From the NCBI GenBank assembly GCA_002118135.1, contig BDIU01000080.1, positions 1 through 64,000 of the forward strand: DNA of 64,000 nt, given 5' to 3'. Origin of the DNA: Trebouxia sp. TZW2008. Lineage: Eukaryota > Chlorophyta > Trebouxiophyceae > Trebouxiales > Trebouxiaceae. Below are positions 46,065-59,373 of this stretch, in pieces. Position numbers and translations under genes: made by a program. The notes beneath the pieces were generated by a model that had not been told where the DNA came from, ran no database searches, and was given only the letters and a program-made list of their open reading frames with translations. Position 1 is the first letter of the stretch. Each line of letters starts with the position of its first letter.

Positions 46065-49000
46065 ATGTCTTGGCTTCCGGGATCCGGGGGAAGCGGAAGC
46101 AGATTCGGCTCCCGGCAGCCCTCTCTGTCGAGCATCAATCCGGCTGGTGGTACCGTCACCGGCAGACCAGCATCAGGCTCCAACTTCCAAAACATGGGGA
46201 CATCTGGCTCGTTACCTCCTCCTGCCACATACAAAGTCGTGGGCTCCCCAGATCAGGTGCAATCACGACCGGCTTAGGAGACAGGTGCAAAATCCAGTCT
46301 CTATTGAGCTGCTAGGCAAGCAACACGGACTGTGTACATGTTGCAGGATGCAGCAAAGACAAATCTTGCCTTCGTTGCGACCTCAGATCCCTTGGCACAA
46401 GCTGGCTTTGTTGAGGTTGGCGATGTGTAAGTCAATCACAATTGCAGTCAATAACCTGATGTGCTTCTGTTGAAGCCCCCAGAAGCGTTGCACATCTTCA
46501 ATAGATTGTGACATGCAGGGTCCTGTCAGTGCGTGGTGACCCAAGAGTTGAGCCTGGTGGTTTTGCTCTCAACACAGTGCAACGGAGGGTAAGCCATGAC
46601 ACTTTTTCTTGCAGGGTGCACAGGACATCTTGTCATGGTGTAAGCAACTGTCTGATTCCTGACTGACTGCAGACAATCCGGGTGTCCACAGGCGACAGTG
46701 TCACAGTGAGCAATTTTCGACCGCCCAGGGACGCATTTGCCATCACTGTTCTCAGTGCTCAGGTAGCCTTTCTCAGCAAGAGGCCAGTGTCAGCACAGAG
46801 CACTGCAACTGAGCTTGATGCTGCACAGCTGAATGCCCACCTTCAAAGCAGATTTGGAGGCCAGGTGAGTCGCATCTGAACAGTCTCTACTGCGGCAATC
46901 AAGCAAATAGAATCAGCAATCATACTCAAGTCTCAATTTTGTCAGCACTGCAAACCGCATGCAGAGAGAGCATGCTGAGATTTCTGTAAACTCACACTCT
47001 GGTTTGGTTGAACAGCACAACAGCGAAGCAGTCCATGAAAATTACATCACTCTTGAGCTCTGTCAGAAGTGCAGGCTTCCTGCCAAATTGCCCAGTGAGG
47101 TAACGTCTGTCCTATGCAGGTGTTTGCGGTGGATCAGAATCTGACCTTTGAGTACATGGGCACCAACTTCTTGCTGACAGTCACAAGCCTGCTAGTGACT
47201 GACAAGATGGGGGATCAGCAGAGCGGCCGCAGAGCTCAGCTTGTGCCCAGCACAGCATTCATATTTGATGTACCACCCAACAGTGGCCTCAAGCTAGCAG
47301 GACAGCATCAAAATGTAGCGCCTCAGCTGTTCAAGCACAAGGAGTTCAACTTTGAGAAGCTGGGCATTGGTGGGCTGGACAATCAGTTTGAGCAAATCTT
47401 CAGACGAGCGTTTGCCAGCAGAGTGTTTCCGCCCTCAGTGGTGGAAAAGCTTGGCATTCATCACGTCAAGGGAGTGTTGTTGTTTGGCCCACCTGGCACA
47501 GGTGAGATCCCTTCCAATTTCTGTACTCTGCAGTACAAACAAGCACATGCAGGCAGCATGTTTCTGCAAACTGTCACAAAAGCTACTGTCAAAAATTGAT
47601 TCAGATATATGCATGTCAAAACATACCATGATCACATGAAACAACTTTGGCATGCTTATCTGATGCGTAGCTGCTTATACCTGTACATTGCTGACATCTC
47701 CATCAGAGTTGCCCCTTGAAGTCTAGCATGCATCTGCAAGCTCTCTTCTTGTCAGGCTGGCATATGCTGCTGTGCTTTGATGTTTCAGTCAACAGCCTTC
47801 AGCTGCATATCTTGGGCAGCGTTCTCTGCTGCAGGATCAACATGCTTCTGATGCTGCTCTGCCGAAAACCTGTCTGCTCACGCAGGCAAGACGCTCATTG
47901 CACGGCAGATCGGCAAGATGCTCAATGGCAAAGAGCCCAAAGTAGTCAATGGACCAGAAATCCTCAACAAGTACGTTGGTGCAAGTGAGGAGAATGTCAG
48001 GAAGCTGTTTGAGGAGGCAGAGCAAGACCAAGCCATGAATGGCGAAGCCTCTGAGCTGCATGTCATCATCTTTGACGAGATTGACGCCATCTGCAAATCC
48101 AGAGGCAGTGCAAGGGACGGTTCAGGAGTTCATGACACTGTGGTGAACCAGCTGCTGACCAAGATTGATGGTGTGGATGCTTTGAACAACATCCTGCTGA
48201 TTGGCATGACCAACAGGAAGGACATGCTTGATGAGGCTCTCTTGAGACCTGGCCGCCTGGAAGTGCACGTTGAAATTGGGCTCCCAGATGACAAGGGCCG
48301 ATTGCAGATCTTGAAGGTACTGCTGAAATGGCCTATGGCCTTTGCAGTGCATGTCTTGCCATGCACCTGTTGACAGCTTGGGTTTTCGTGTTGTGCACCT
48401 GTGCTGCTGAGAGCGGCCATGCAAAGTAAGATTGTTTTAGATGCAGATGCAGAAGCAAATGCAAAGTGATCGATTGATGCTTGGTGGTGCAGCTGCTGCA
48501 TGATGACAGCATGCGATGCATTGCAGTTAAACTGTCTCCATCTGCAAGAATACACTGTTTGCTTGTGAACTGTTAAAGGCTTCACTTCACAGCTTATTTG
48601 TACACCAAAGTTTTTGTAGGCATCCCTCTCAACAAGGGCATCCTTCGCAAATTCTGACCCTTTTTTGTGCCTGCAGATCCACACAAACAAGATGGAGACA
48701 AACTCCTTCCTGGGCCGTGACATCGATCTATGGAGCCTTGCAGGTATTGCCTTCTGACCACTGACAAGAATTTCATCTGAGCTGTTGACATGTTGAGCTT
48801 TAAGATTGTGATGACAGCTTGCGGCTATGGATCGACCACCAAACCAATGCCATTTTCAGCTTAGCAGTCAGTGTGCACGTGACTTGCTGATTTGAGACAC
48901 ACGCCCTGCATGACTGTGTTTGTCTATGTGAGCAAGACGTTGTGTATCAAAAGAAGAAAGAAGATTGTGTGATTTTGTTGCTTGACCCGTTCAACATGAG

Positions 49001-51515
49001 TCGTGAGAGATGTGCTATGTGGAATGCAGAGCGCACGAAGAACTTCAGTGGTGCTGAGCTAGAGGGATTAGTCAAAAGCGCAGCCTCCTTTGCCCTCAAT
49101 CGCCAAGTGGATGTCAATGACCTGGCCAAGCCTGTTGATGAGTCAAACATAAAGGTGCAATTTGCCGATGGCTTGCATCTCACGACTGCAGCTTTTGTGT
49201 TCATGATCACCATGCGTTCATGCCATCTTAGGACTAACAAGACACTGTCACCTTTGGCCTTTATGTGCATGCAGCTAACTTTGTGTGCTTCCTTCTTGTG
49301 GTTGCCTGCGCTGCCTTGCTCTGCATTGCTTGGCCTTCTTTTTCTTGATTGACTGGCTGTCTATCTACTGCTAGTTGATTGCTTGTACAGTTGACTGCTT
49401 TGGCGCTGAATTTGCTCTCTTGGCCAAGTGTTGAGCAAGTTAATCTCAGGGCCATCGCATGCTGCATATCTCAGCCCTATTGCATCCCAAGGGTGATGAG
49501 AAATGTGCAGCAGTGCTACCATGCCTTGTAGTCGGAGCAGGTTGTTGGAGGACTCTTGTCCGCATTGCATGGTGCAAATGTCTGCAGTTGATGCAGTCAC
49601 AACAATCAACTCTTGCAACCCCATAGTCTGTCAAACGCAAAGTCTGCTGTTGAGTTTGCACTAGGCTGAAAAACTTGTCTCAACCATGTGCAGGTTGAGA
49701 TGGCTGACTTTGAGCGGGCCCTGTCAGAGGTGAAGCCCGCCTTTGGAGCTGCCTCAGAGACCCTGGAGCAGTACCGCCTCAACGGCATCATAGACAGTGG
49801 TGAACACTTCAGACATCTGCAGGCTACCTGCCGCAACCTGGTTGAGCAGGCAAGCACTCATTTTTCAATTCACAACAGACTGAGCATCAGACAACAATGA
49901 CATTCTCAGGACCTGATCTCCTATCTGATTCATCATTCAGTGACATATCTAGGCGTACAATGACATGACCTCATTTGCATATGTTGACTATTTTCATATT
50001 ATGCACAAATTTGCATACTATGTATAGACACAACATGCAGCATGCATGCAGTCGTGTTTCCTTGCCATTACTTGTCAGGCCTTGAGGCTTGCCTCTATTG
50101 CCATGGCTTATTACCTTTTGACAGGTCGTCATTGCATCAGGTACAGCCTGACCATTTCTGTCTTACAACATGCAAAACCCAAGCACAACTGTCTAATTTC
50201 ACATGCAGGTCAGAGCAAGTGAGAAGAACCCCATATTGTCCTGCCTACTAGAAGGCCCTAACGGCACTGGCAAAACAGCCCTGGCAGCAACGATTGGCAT
50301 TGAAAGTCAATTCCCCTTTGTCAAACTCATTTCAGCTGAGACCATGGTCGGCTATTCAGAGTCAGCCAAATCCAGTCAGATTGCCAAAGTCTTTGATGAT
50401 GCCTACAGGGTAAGTGCTGTCCATCGATGGTGTACTAAATGCTGTCTACAGTAAGTAGATGCAGCTGACAGGTTGTATGCATGCCTTAGCATATCTCAAC
50501 ACATGTGCGTCCTTGTGGCTGTCCACCTGCATTGCTTGCTGTCTGAGTCACAGCTCAAGCATGTGTCATGACCAAAAGCAAGCGTTGTGGCAGCCCAGGA
50601 CATCTGCCACACAGCTAGCCTAAATTGATTGCCACGTGGCATGTTACAGCAGTCCTGAAGCTGAAGAAGGTGTCATGAATGCAGGCAAGCATTACAGCAG
50701 AATTTCTACACAGGCAGATTTCAACATGGTTTCCATCACTGACACCCTATCATGCTCACTGCATCAAGTCAGTGGACAGGATGCTAATGCAGTTGTGCCT
50801 GTGCAGTCGACATTCTCCATCATTATCCTTGATGACATAGAAAGGCTGCTGGAGTATGTGGCGATAGGACCTCGCTTCAGCAATGCCGTTCTGCAAACCC
50901 TGCTGGTGCTGCTGAAAAAGCAACCACCAAAAGGGCGAAAGCTGCTAGTACTAGGCACCACTAGCTCAGGTGCTGTCATGGAGGATATGGAGATCAGCAC
51001 AACCTTCAATGTGGTTCTGACTGTGCCCAAACTCAAGGAGCCTGAAATCCACACTGTTCTGAAGTCCCTGAGTGCATTTGCTCCTGATGAGGTGAGAGAT
51101 GCCAAAGTATTTGTGCAGAGACATGTCGTGTTGCATGCAGAAGCACTCATCAAAACGGCAAAATGTATGTCATGCTGCAGTCGATCTCCCATGTAGACAG
51201 TTTGCTTTATTTGTACGCACATGGAGTCAAGAAATCTTCACAAATACTGATCAAAAGCATGCTATGCGTTTGGAATTTGCTCTTGATGAGGAAGGAGATG
51301 GTGCTGAGAGATGCATGTAGCGCAATCAGTGCACTACGCACACTGAAGTTGTGACCTGCATGCAGGTCAACATGGCTGTGGCGTCCTTGATAGACTCGCA
51401 GATGCCAATCAAGAGGCTTTTGTTGCTGCTTGACATGGCGCGGCAAGATGTGCCAGCTGGTTCACCAATTCCTCTCAGCAAATGGAATCAGACAATACGA
51501 GATGTGGCCGCGTGA
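46065..51515 (+). CDS. NSF: N-ethylmaleimide-sensitive factor (NSF), AAA+ SNARE-disassembly ATPase
   Basis: Phase-consistent exons begin 46065-46256 and 46347-46426 and continue to the TGA at 51515. The short Ser/Gly-rich N-terminus is followed by the N domain, which binds SNAP adaptors (about 46347-47300). The D1 ATPase has Walker A GPPGTGKT, split by an intron after GPPGTG near 47501, Walker [11 protein letters not shown] and the arginine-finger region [18 protein letters not shown]. The D2 domain has Walker [15 protein letters not shown] and a degenerate Walker [15 protein letters not shown], as expected for the hexamer-stabilising D2 ring. The length and domain order match the family. NSF hydrolyses ATP to take apart cis-SNARE complexes after vesicle fusion. 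Confidence 0.97.
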
Positions 51516-53160
51516 CAACAGGCAGCAGTGGAGTCTGTTTCGTCACTGTAAAAGCGCTGCACATTGTTGTATGCTCAAGCTCCTTGTGTTGCAACAAATG
51601 ATGTTCTGCTGCAGCTTGCAGCCATCCTGCACGGTCAAGCTATGCAAACTTTCAGCCGACACCAGCTTTGGCAGCGAGTTGTGAAGGTCAACAAGCATGC
51701 AAGGCTGAGCACAAATGCATGAAGAGTCACTCAATGGTGTCGCTGAGAAGTGTTTGGTTGTTGATGAGTGCTATACCATAATGGTATGCACGCGGTATGG
51801 CTTAGACGTGGAGTCTTGGTAATTGCCACTTGGTGAATGCTATGACTTACATGATATCCCCTGCAAAAGGCAGTTCAAGAAGAAGACAGATTTCCGGAAA
51901 CGATCCTTTCGGCTTCTCAAACCTGTAAAGGAAGCGCTGTGAGTTTCCTACATGAGGCTTCCTATGTATCTCCTGAAAGCCTTCAGGAGAGAAAGAGGAA
52001 TGCGATCTCCAATACACTTCCCAAATAATTCCCATTTGCACAGTGGAGAAGAATGATTTAGGAAGATCTTTTAGGAAGCTTCCTAAAAGGCTTCTCTCAA
52101 AAACTTCTCAAAAGCCGTCAGGTGCATTCCTATACAAAACTTTTCAGGAATGTTTTCAGAAAATTTTGAGAATTTTTTGTTTTGGGAGTGGATGGTGCGA
52201 TGCTCAATTTGCTTCAACCACAAGGCAACGCTTGCAATAATGGCTTGCCACAATATTACACATGCAGTTTAACTAGAACAGACGAATGACTTATACCAAG
52301 TTTGCAACATGGCCGATGCAGCCCAAGGGTGCCCCCGATGTGTAGGTCACCGTTCCCTTTGTGACGTTGATGATCCTCCATAGCCAAGAGGCCAAAAGCT
52401 GTGCTGACTGCTGCGGCCATACATGCTGGCCCTTCAGACGTCACCTCGGGCGTGCAGCTGCAGCCGGTCACACTGGCACATTTAGCATATTTTTCAAAAC
52501 AAAACCGAAATCAAGTTTGATTTGCATCGCAGCATACAAAGCAGTGTAGCCGCACTCTTAGTTTTGCAGAACCTTCTTGCAGCAGCCATCATCTCTCGCG
52601 TTAGTGCCCTAGGTCGATAGCCGCAGCTAGCCATTCCGAGTCAGCAGTGGAGCGTTTTAGGCAGGGTGGCGATATACAGCCGCTGACAAAACAAAGGCAC
52701 GTTTCAACAAGCCCCGCACTCGCGCACTTGCGGAGAAATGTCGCATCGTCATCGCATAACTGGCTACACACATTGTTGCTGCCTCTAGACTGTCCGCATT
52801 TAATTTTACGAGACTTCAGGCTGGCTAGCGCGTCTTGCTCAGCAACTATCAAGCCCCCGCTTGCGAGTTGCAGGCGCCTGCTTGCCAACAGCACACACGT
52901 CCATGGCGTCGCACTCTGTTTCATTCCATCCCAGACAAGCTTTGGAGTACAGCAAACACAGTATAACTTGCATGCAATGCCCATTGGGCCAGTGCACAGT
53001 CTCCTGTAAACTTGGATTTGCGCTGGTTTGATACACGTGCACGTCAGTGGGACATCTTCCACATGTTGCAGGAGACAATGCAGACAAGTGGACCATTTGT
53101 CAGGCAGCAATAGCAAGGCTTCATGCCACCACACCCATCGCTAGCACAAGCTGGTCAACC
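51516..53160. other. Intergenic region with a palindrome-rich element
   Basis: After the NSF stop there is no supported gene until about 53.1 kb. Open frames on both strands at 52600-53130 overlap each other; the plus one begins with GTG, and neither shows a domain. A short ATG-led frame at 52901 (MASHSVSFHPRQ) could be a leader exon for the next gene, but its phase could not be joined. The element at 51860-52190 is listed separately. Confidence 0.4.
51860..52190. repeat. AT-richer, palindrome-rich element of unknown kind
   Basis: The segment is packed with related words around TTCCT, AGGAAG and CTTCTC. It contains a perfect 20-bp palindrome at 52069-52088 and a hairpin with 9-bp arms and a 4-base loop at 51969-51990. 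Base composition is unlike the neighbouring CTG/TGCA-rich introns. It may be a small non-autonomous transposon, but no clear terminal repeats or target-site duplication were found. Confidence 0.5.
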
Positions 53161-53513
53161 AGGATTTTCTCATTCCTGGCAGCTTCCCATTCGGACCTTT
53201 TGGAGGTCCAGCCGGCTCTCAGGTGCAGGTGAGATTCAACCTGATGCCGCCCCCAGCAAACGAATTTGAGAGCAGTCCAACATGTCACTAATACTGTAGT
53301 AGCTGTAACACTAGCTACTATTTTGCCATGCTTGTCTTATCCACAGTCCTTTGGTTTCAGGCTTGTTTTGGTGTTGAGCCTATGATGGTGAAACACTTGA
53401 CATCGTGGCACAGACCATCATCTCTGCTGTTTTGATCAGTTGAGAAGAGCCAAATCTACATATTGTTTGTGCTGCTGTCATAGTGCTTTACAGACCCCAG
53501 TGATGTTTTGCAG

Positions 53514-54060
53514 GCAGTCTCAGAGGAAGTCTCTCGCCCTTCTGATTTGTTTCCTAGGGCAATGCCATCTGCATCAGCTGACCACCCCTACAATGAGCAC
53601 CAGGTGAGATTCTGCTTGCACCCTACTTGTCGATGGCGGCTGTGTCAATTTGAGCTGCAGACAGGGCGAGAAAACTCTTTTGGCTTGTAAGAGACTGTAT
53701 GCAATATGTGTTGTATTGCAGGCAATCTCAGAGGAGGCCTGTCGACCTTGTAAGTGGTTTCCGGTGGCAGTGCCGCCTGTACCAGCTGACGGCCCCTGCA
53801 TCAAGCACCAGGTGCAATCCTGCTTGCATGCTGTCTGTTGATGGCGGCTCTGTCACCTTGAGCTGCAGACAGAATGAGATAGTTGATTTGGCTTTTAACA
53901 GACTGGAAGTCGCTGTTTGGTATTGCAGCCAGCCTCAGGGCAAGTCTCACAAGCAGCTAGTGGTTGCCCTTTGACAATGACGGCTGCACCAGCTGATGAT
54001 CCCTGTAGCTACCCAAAGCACCAGGTATAAGCATGCTTGCATGCCTCTTTGCTGGATGCA
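53514..54060 (+). repeat. Three tandem 207-208-bp units, each holding a complete exon
   Basis: The units start at 53514, 53722 and 53929. Each has an intact TTGCAG or TTTGCAG acceptor, an exon of 90, 90 and 96 nt, and a CACCAG donor junction followed by GT. Intron parts are also homologous. All three reading frames are open and in phase 0. Confidence 0.9.
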
Positions 54061-55080
54061 TTGCTAAATAGCCGCAGATCTGAGAGCTATACAAATGTCA
54101 GATTGATCTGCTCATGCATGCACTGCATTATGACTGCTGCAGCCTGTGTGTCCTGTATATCAACAGCTCTTGTGCTGAAAGCTATCTACTAATGTTCTGA
54201 TGTTTGACATGCTGCCGACTGCAGGCCTATGACGTATTGCAGAACCCAATATAGGCACCACACAAAGCCACGAATGAAACCTTACCTGCTCCAAGAATGG
54301 CGCCGGGCTACAGAGCATCTGACAGAGTTTCAGCATCAAGCACAGCTGATATTTTTGTTCACCAGGCAAGCGTTTCCAGCATTTTACCAAATGACATCCC
54401 AGTTGACAATGCATGACATCTGCATCTGCCTACATTGAGCTTTGCTGAAGCAAGACAAGCTGCTCAAAGCAACGCCAACCTCAAGCAGACACTTACTCAG
54501 TGTTCTTCTGAAAAGCTTTTGGCTTGTTGTATGGGGCCGCTTTCAACTGACTTGCAACAGCAGCAAGATTGTTCAGGCGTTGCCAGAATGCAGTGTGTCA
54601 AGTCATATTTTTGACAGCAGTGCTGTTTACAGATCAGCAAAAACTGAAGTCTTGATGCACAAGCTTTGCAAGTGATCAGAACACTGTCTGAGATTGTCAA
54701 ACAGCAGCGGCTGACAACCTGTGTTTGCGTAAACAGGTGGTGACCTCAGCTGCAGAGGCTACCGAGGCAGTTGCCCATATCGCCGGCTGAGCTCGATTTG
54801 GCATCGGGTGTAATGGCATGTTCCTGTTGTCACATCTGGGCAGTGCTTGGCATGGTTCACTCCTTACAGTAGGCACAATAGCCCTTGCTTGCTTGCTGGA
54901 TGTACATTACAAGTCTTGAACACACTGACAAAGCTCAAACCACGAGCAATCACAGGAGTAAGATGAGTAGCATTTGTTGTGGTACCTGCACTGCAGGCAT
55001 CTGTCAGCTGCTATGGCGGTTATAACATGCGGGAGTGACCCTTTTGAAAGCTGCAATTGCACTCAAGAAGCTGTCTGCAG

Positions 55081-55756
<676 letters not shown>

Positions 55757-56517
55757 GTAAGAGTCTCTGTATTTCTCTGTTGTGCTTGTGTTGAACTCCA
55801 TATTATTTTGTATCATGAGCTGCTTGAGTGACTCCATGAGGCCGCAGCCCAAGGCCGGACGGGGTCTGTCTGGCTGAGCACACACTACTATGTTGAGTGG
55901 CTCATTAGCTGTCTGTTGAGGAATTCTGCAGCCACAATGTGCATTTTTGAAGCGAATTCTGAGACAGCCTGGGGTTTGAGCAAAGTACGCTATAATGCAA
56001 TTATCATGCAGATGTGCACACTGGTATATCGTCTGAGTACAGACTGCTCGAAACGAAACAGCCATCCTGCACATTTGCTTACAATCCGCTCCGACAGAAG
56101 GTGCTCTTATTGCTTCATTGATGCATTCACTGACAAGCCGAAATTTGGTGCTGATGGGCGTCATTGGACCATCGGTATCTTCTCTCAACCCAAAAGCAGG
56201 CATGTTGGCTGCTGACACTTCCAGGCCAACACATGCGCATCAAAGTAAAGCGCTGAAACAGTTTCCTCATGTTCAGGCATGCATCTAACAAAATCTTGCT
56301 GCACTAGCTGCACAATTTCAAATTTGCAATTGCCAACTATTGTTGCACTGTTTTGAAGCCCAGCCTCAAGTGGTCATCAAGTAGGCTGAGTGGACAGCGG
56401 CTATCTATATCACATGCTATCCAATCAACTTCAGCAACAAACGCACTACAATAGCTCTCCTGCACATATCCAAAACACTTCGACATTGGCTGTCCACCTT
56501 CAGCTGTCTATGGGATC

Positions 56518-56712
56518 TCAGCTCTGCAGAAAAGGGTGAGCTAGGGCTTGCTGAGCAGTGAGCCTCCTGTGAGGCTCAATTTGCAGCAGGCCCCTTAGTA
56601 AGGCAGCTGCTTCTGCCTGCTCTGAGGGCTGAGTCAGCACAGCCTTCAACCCAGCCAGGTTGTTGGGTCGTGAGCTGCCCTTGACGGTGCCCTGAGCATT
56701 TTCATCTGCCTG
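56518..56712 (-). pseudogene. Orphan C-terminal exon of a Ser/Thr protein kinase
   Basis: The exon follows a CTGCAG acceptor at 56713 and ends in TGA at 56518. Its sequence ends ALLRGLLQIEPHRRLTAQQA and then LAHPFLQS, the usual end of a kinase C-lobe (LL..P..R.TA..AL.HPF). No catalytic loop, DFG or APE motif was found on the minus strand within the next 2 kb, and the nearest exon-like segment (56940-57020) cannot be joined in phase. It is probably a gene fragment moved into the spacer between the duplicated blocks, or the last exon of a gene with a very long intron. Confidence 0.55.
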
Positions 56713-57222
56713 CAGAACAGCACATCTTTTGTTGCTATCCATCTCAGACAGCAAAGCAAGTTCAATGCATTGGCAATGCTTGACTACATCAGGCTGTGGC
56801 GTGTGCTAAACTGCTGGGATGGTGTTAAGATAGCTAGAGCACTTAGCAAGAATGAATACAACTCAATTGTTGCCACATTGGGACACAATGCAATATCTGT
56901 CAGACAGATCAGCCATTGAGCTGACTCACCCACTGACGCTGCCGTTGAAGGACAAGGGACCTTTGATGCCAGCCAGGCAATGAAGATGTTTGGCACAGCA
57001 CGCTGCTGACGGTAAGCAGAACGGTCCTTGCTGACTTGCTGCATGCCAAGATGTACTTGCTGTTCCTGACATACTGAATGTAGACTGCACACAGACACAA
57101 GTCACTTGCTTCAGCAACATCTTGTCAGCATTGACGTGTATCTGTGATGCTCTGTACAGACTGCAGCTTGCAAGCAGAGCTGGCAATGTGAATGGTGCAA
57201 GTCATTCTGTTATTGTATGCAG

Positions 57223-57801
57223 GTGTGCAACAACCCAGTTGGTTACACCTTCAGCCTGGGAATGCCAGAGGTTCTGCAGGCTCTTCAAGGAACTGCTCGT
57301 GCAAGCCGCTCATGAAACCTTTTCACAAGACACATGCAGAGCTCAGACTTCAAGAAAGTCTGCTTTGATGGTGCAGCTGTGGTGGCTACTCTGAGAGCGC
57401 AGCTGAACCTCAAGGTCGCCGGCTTGCTAGAGATTCAGGTTAGACATCGCTATTGCCGTGTTGCAGTATATTGCCCTGCCCTGCCCTGCCCTGCCCTGGT
57501 AGGGTTGTGTTGCTGCATGCCAGTTCACTTCATTGCAACTTCCCTGCCCTGTTCTGGCCTGCCCTGTCTTGCCCTGCCTTGTCCTGTGCCCTGTCAAATC
57601 TGCTGGTATACTCTCCTGCATGCACTGCTGCAAGGTTTCACAGCTCTCTGATGTACGTCGTGCTGCAGGTCCTTTGGGGCCAGTGCATGGCTGAGCAGTA
57701 TGGGGCAGTCCCTCCTCGGGTGCAGTTTCAGAGCAACCATGCTGTGACCTTGCAGCAAGCTGAGGCTGAGGCAGGTCTTGAGAGTGAACCGCTTAGATCA
57801 A
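57223..57801 (+). repeat. Downstream copy of the duplicated two-exon block
   Basis: Exon a' (57223-57438) has exactly the same length as exon a (216 nt) but an in-frame TGA at 57313-57315, where the other copy has CAG. Exon b' (57669-57801) is open. The intron again carries CCCTG pentamers. Confidence 0.85.
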
Positions 57802-58103
57802 GTGAGTGTGCAACATCTGTGATGGCAGCGATTCAGCAATTCACCAATCCATCCTGACTGCCTGGAACCGTAACGTGTACAGCAAAAGCTACACCAAAGC
57901 ACTGAATGATTTCATGCCTATCAGGTGCTGACATTGAATGGCCTTTTATGCGCATGAGCCCAGTGCTAGACGCGCCATTGACATCAGTCTGTACAAACTT
58001 TTGCAGACAGATCCACTGTGCAACTGTGCACATGCAGGCATTAGCTTGCAGCAGGACTTGCCTTTTTGGCACACACTCAGGAGCCAAGGCCTGGTCTCGT
58101 TGA

Positions 58104-59373
58104 AACAAAAGGCTGCTGCCTGGGGAGGCGTAAAGAACCTGCTCCAGTTGTACAAAGTCTGGCAAAGAAGGTTGCACCATCTTGTCATCACCAGATTTGA
58201 GTCAGAACTGCAAACAAATTCTCATTTACATGATTTGCATCTTCTGCCTCCAAGCCAGCGATGGCAATGACAATTGCTCTGTATAAGTCAACTGCTGTTC
58301 TGGCTTGAGTCAGCCTTGCTGAGACGCCTTGCATGCACAATTTGGAAGGTTTCATGCTGAATCCTTTGGCATTAGCAATTGAAAGATTGTGATATTCAGA
58401 GCTTGTTACAGTATCTTTGCAGCAGAGTCTGCGTTCTCAAATACGCACTCTGCTGAATTTCAAGCCATGGCCGACATCATATTCTTTTGAAAGCAAGAGC
58501 TGCATGGTGAAGTTCATAAGGTTGCAGCCGCAGGCCCAGACATATACAAACAAGTGGCGCACACAAAATTTACTATGCATCACATGCCACTGATTCCCTA
58601 TGATGGGAGATTGCAATGCTTAGTGCAAATTTGCTTGCAATAATGGCTTGTTCAAAACATGCTGCCTCAGGATTGCTGCAAAATGCACTGTTGCTTGTCA
58701 ACATGCTCAGGTGCTGTTGTTCCTGAGTCTGTCATGTATGTGGGCTCCCTCGTGGTCTCTTCCGCGGACTGCATCTGCATCTGCTAGTCCTCCTTGTGCA
58801 CTTACAAGTGTGGTGTACTGGTTTGAACTGTGAACTTTCTTAATGGTCAGATGCAATGCTGTGTCTGCCTGCAGCTCGGTCAGAGCAATAAGCGATTTCG
58901 ATGCATGTAGCTCGGCAACAACAAAGGAGTCAACGGCGCAGCGGACGAGATCCAGCTCATGATTATCTCTCAGAAGTTTGTTGTTGAGTCTGATCTCGCA
59001 AACAGTTCTTGATCAACATGAACAATCTGTTATGATTATGCATTTGCAAGCTAGCACAGTACTTTATTCTGGTGCAAGAGCACAAATACACTGCAGGAAA
59101 GCAAGGCTCGATTAGCCAAATCTAGAGAGCTTTGCTGTAGCTAGCTGGCAAGGCATAGTGCATCTTGCCAGCTAGATATGTCTAGATATGATACTGCATT
59201 CTGAGTCAGAGCTCGCTGACTGTGCCGACACAACAGCTGTATCCCGTACTTGATGGCAGCGAAAACCCAGGGTGAGCAAACTCAAATCCATAGTTATAGC
59301 ACGGGCTTAGTAGCAATTGCTCAGCAGTAACTGTTGCCGAACGAAGCACAACGGAGCAAACACACTCTCAAAG
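58104..59373. other. Gene-poor region with a hairpin
   Basis: No exon could be supported. A + frame from about 57938 to 58270 (SLYKLLQTDPLCN and following) reads protein-like and may be an alternative last exon of the preceding gene. The 3' UTR of the Gln-rich gene (minus strand) should lie at the right end. Confidence 0.4.
59141..59175. repeat. Perfect 12-bp inverted repeat (hairpin)
   Basis: Arms at 59141-59152 and 59164-59175 are perfectly complementary around an 11-base loop. It lies about 200 bp beyond the stop of the Gln-rich gene, on the side of its 3' end. Confidence 0.85.

Noticed and set aside
52601..53134. 177-codon minus-strand open frame
   Set aside because: Overlaps another open frame on the + strand. 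Cys-rich composition without a domain or splice evidence; neither strand could be preferred.
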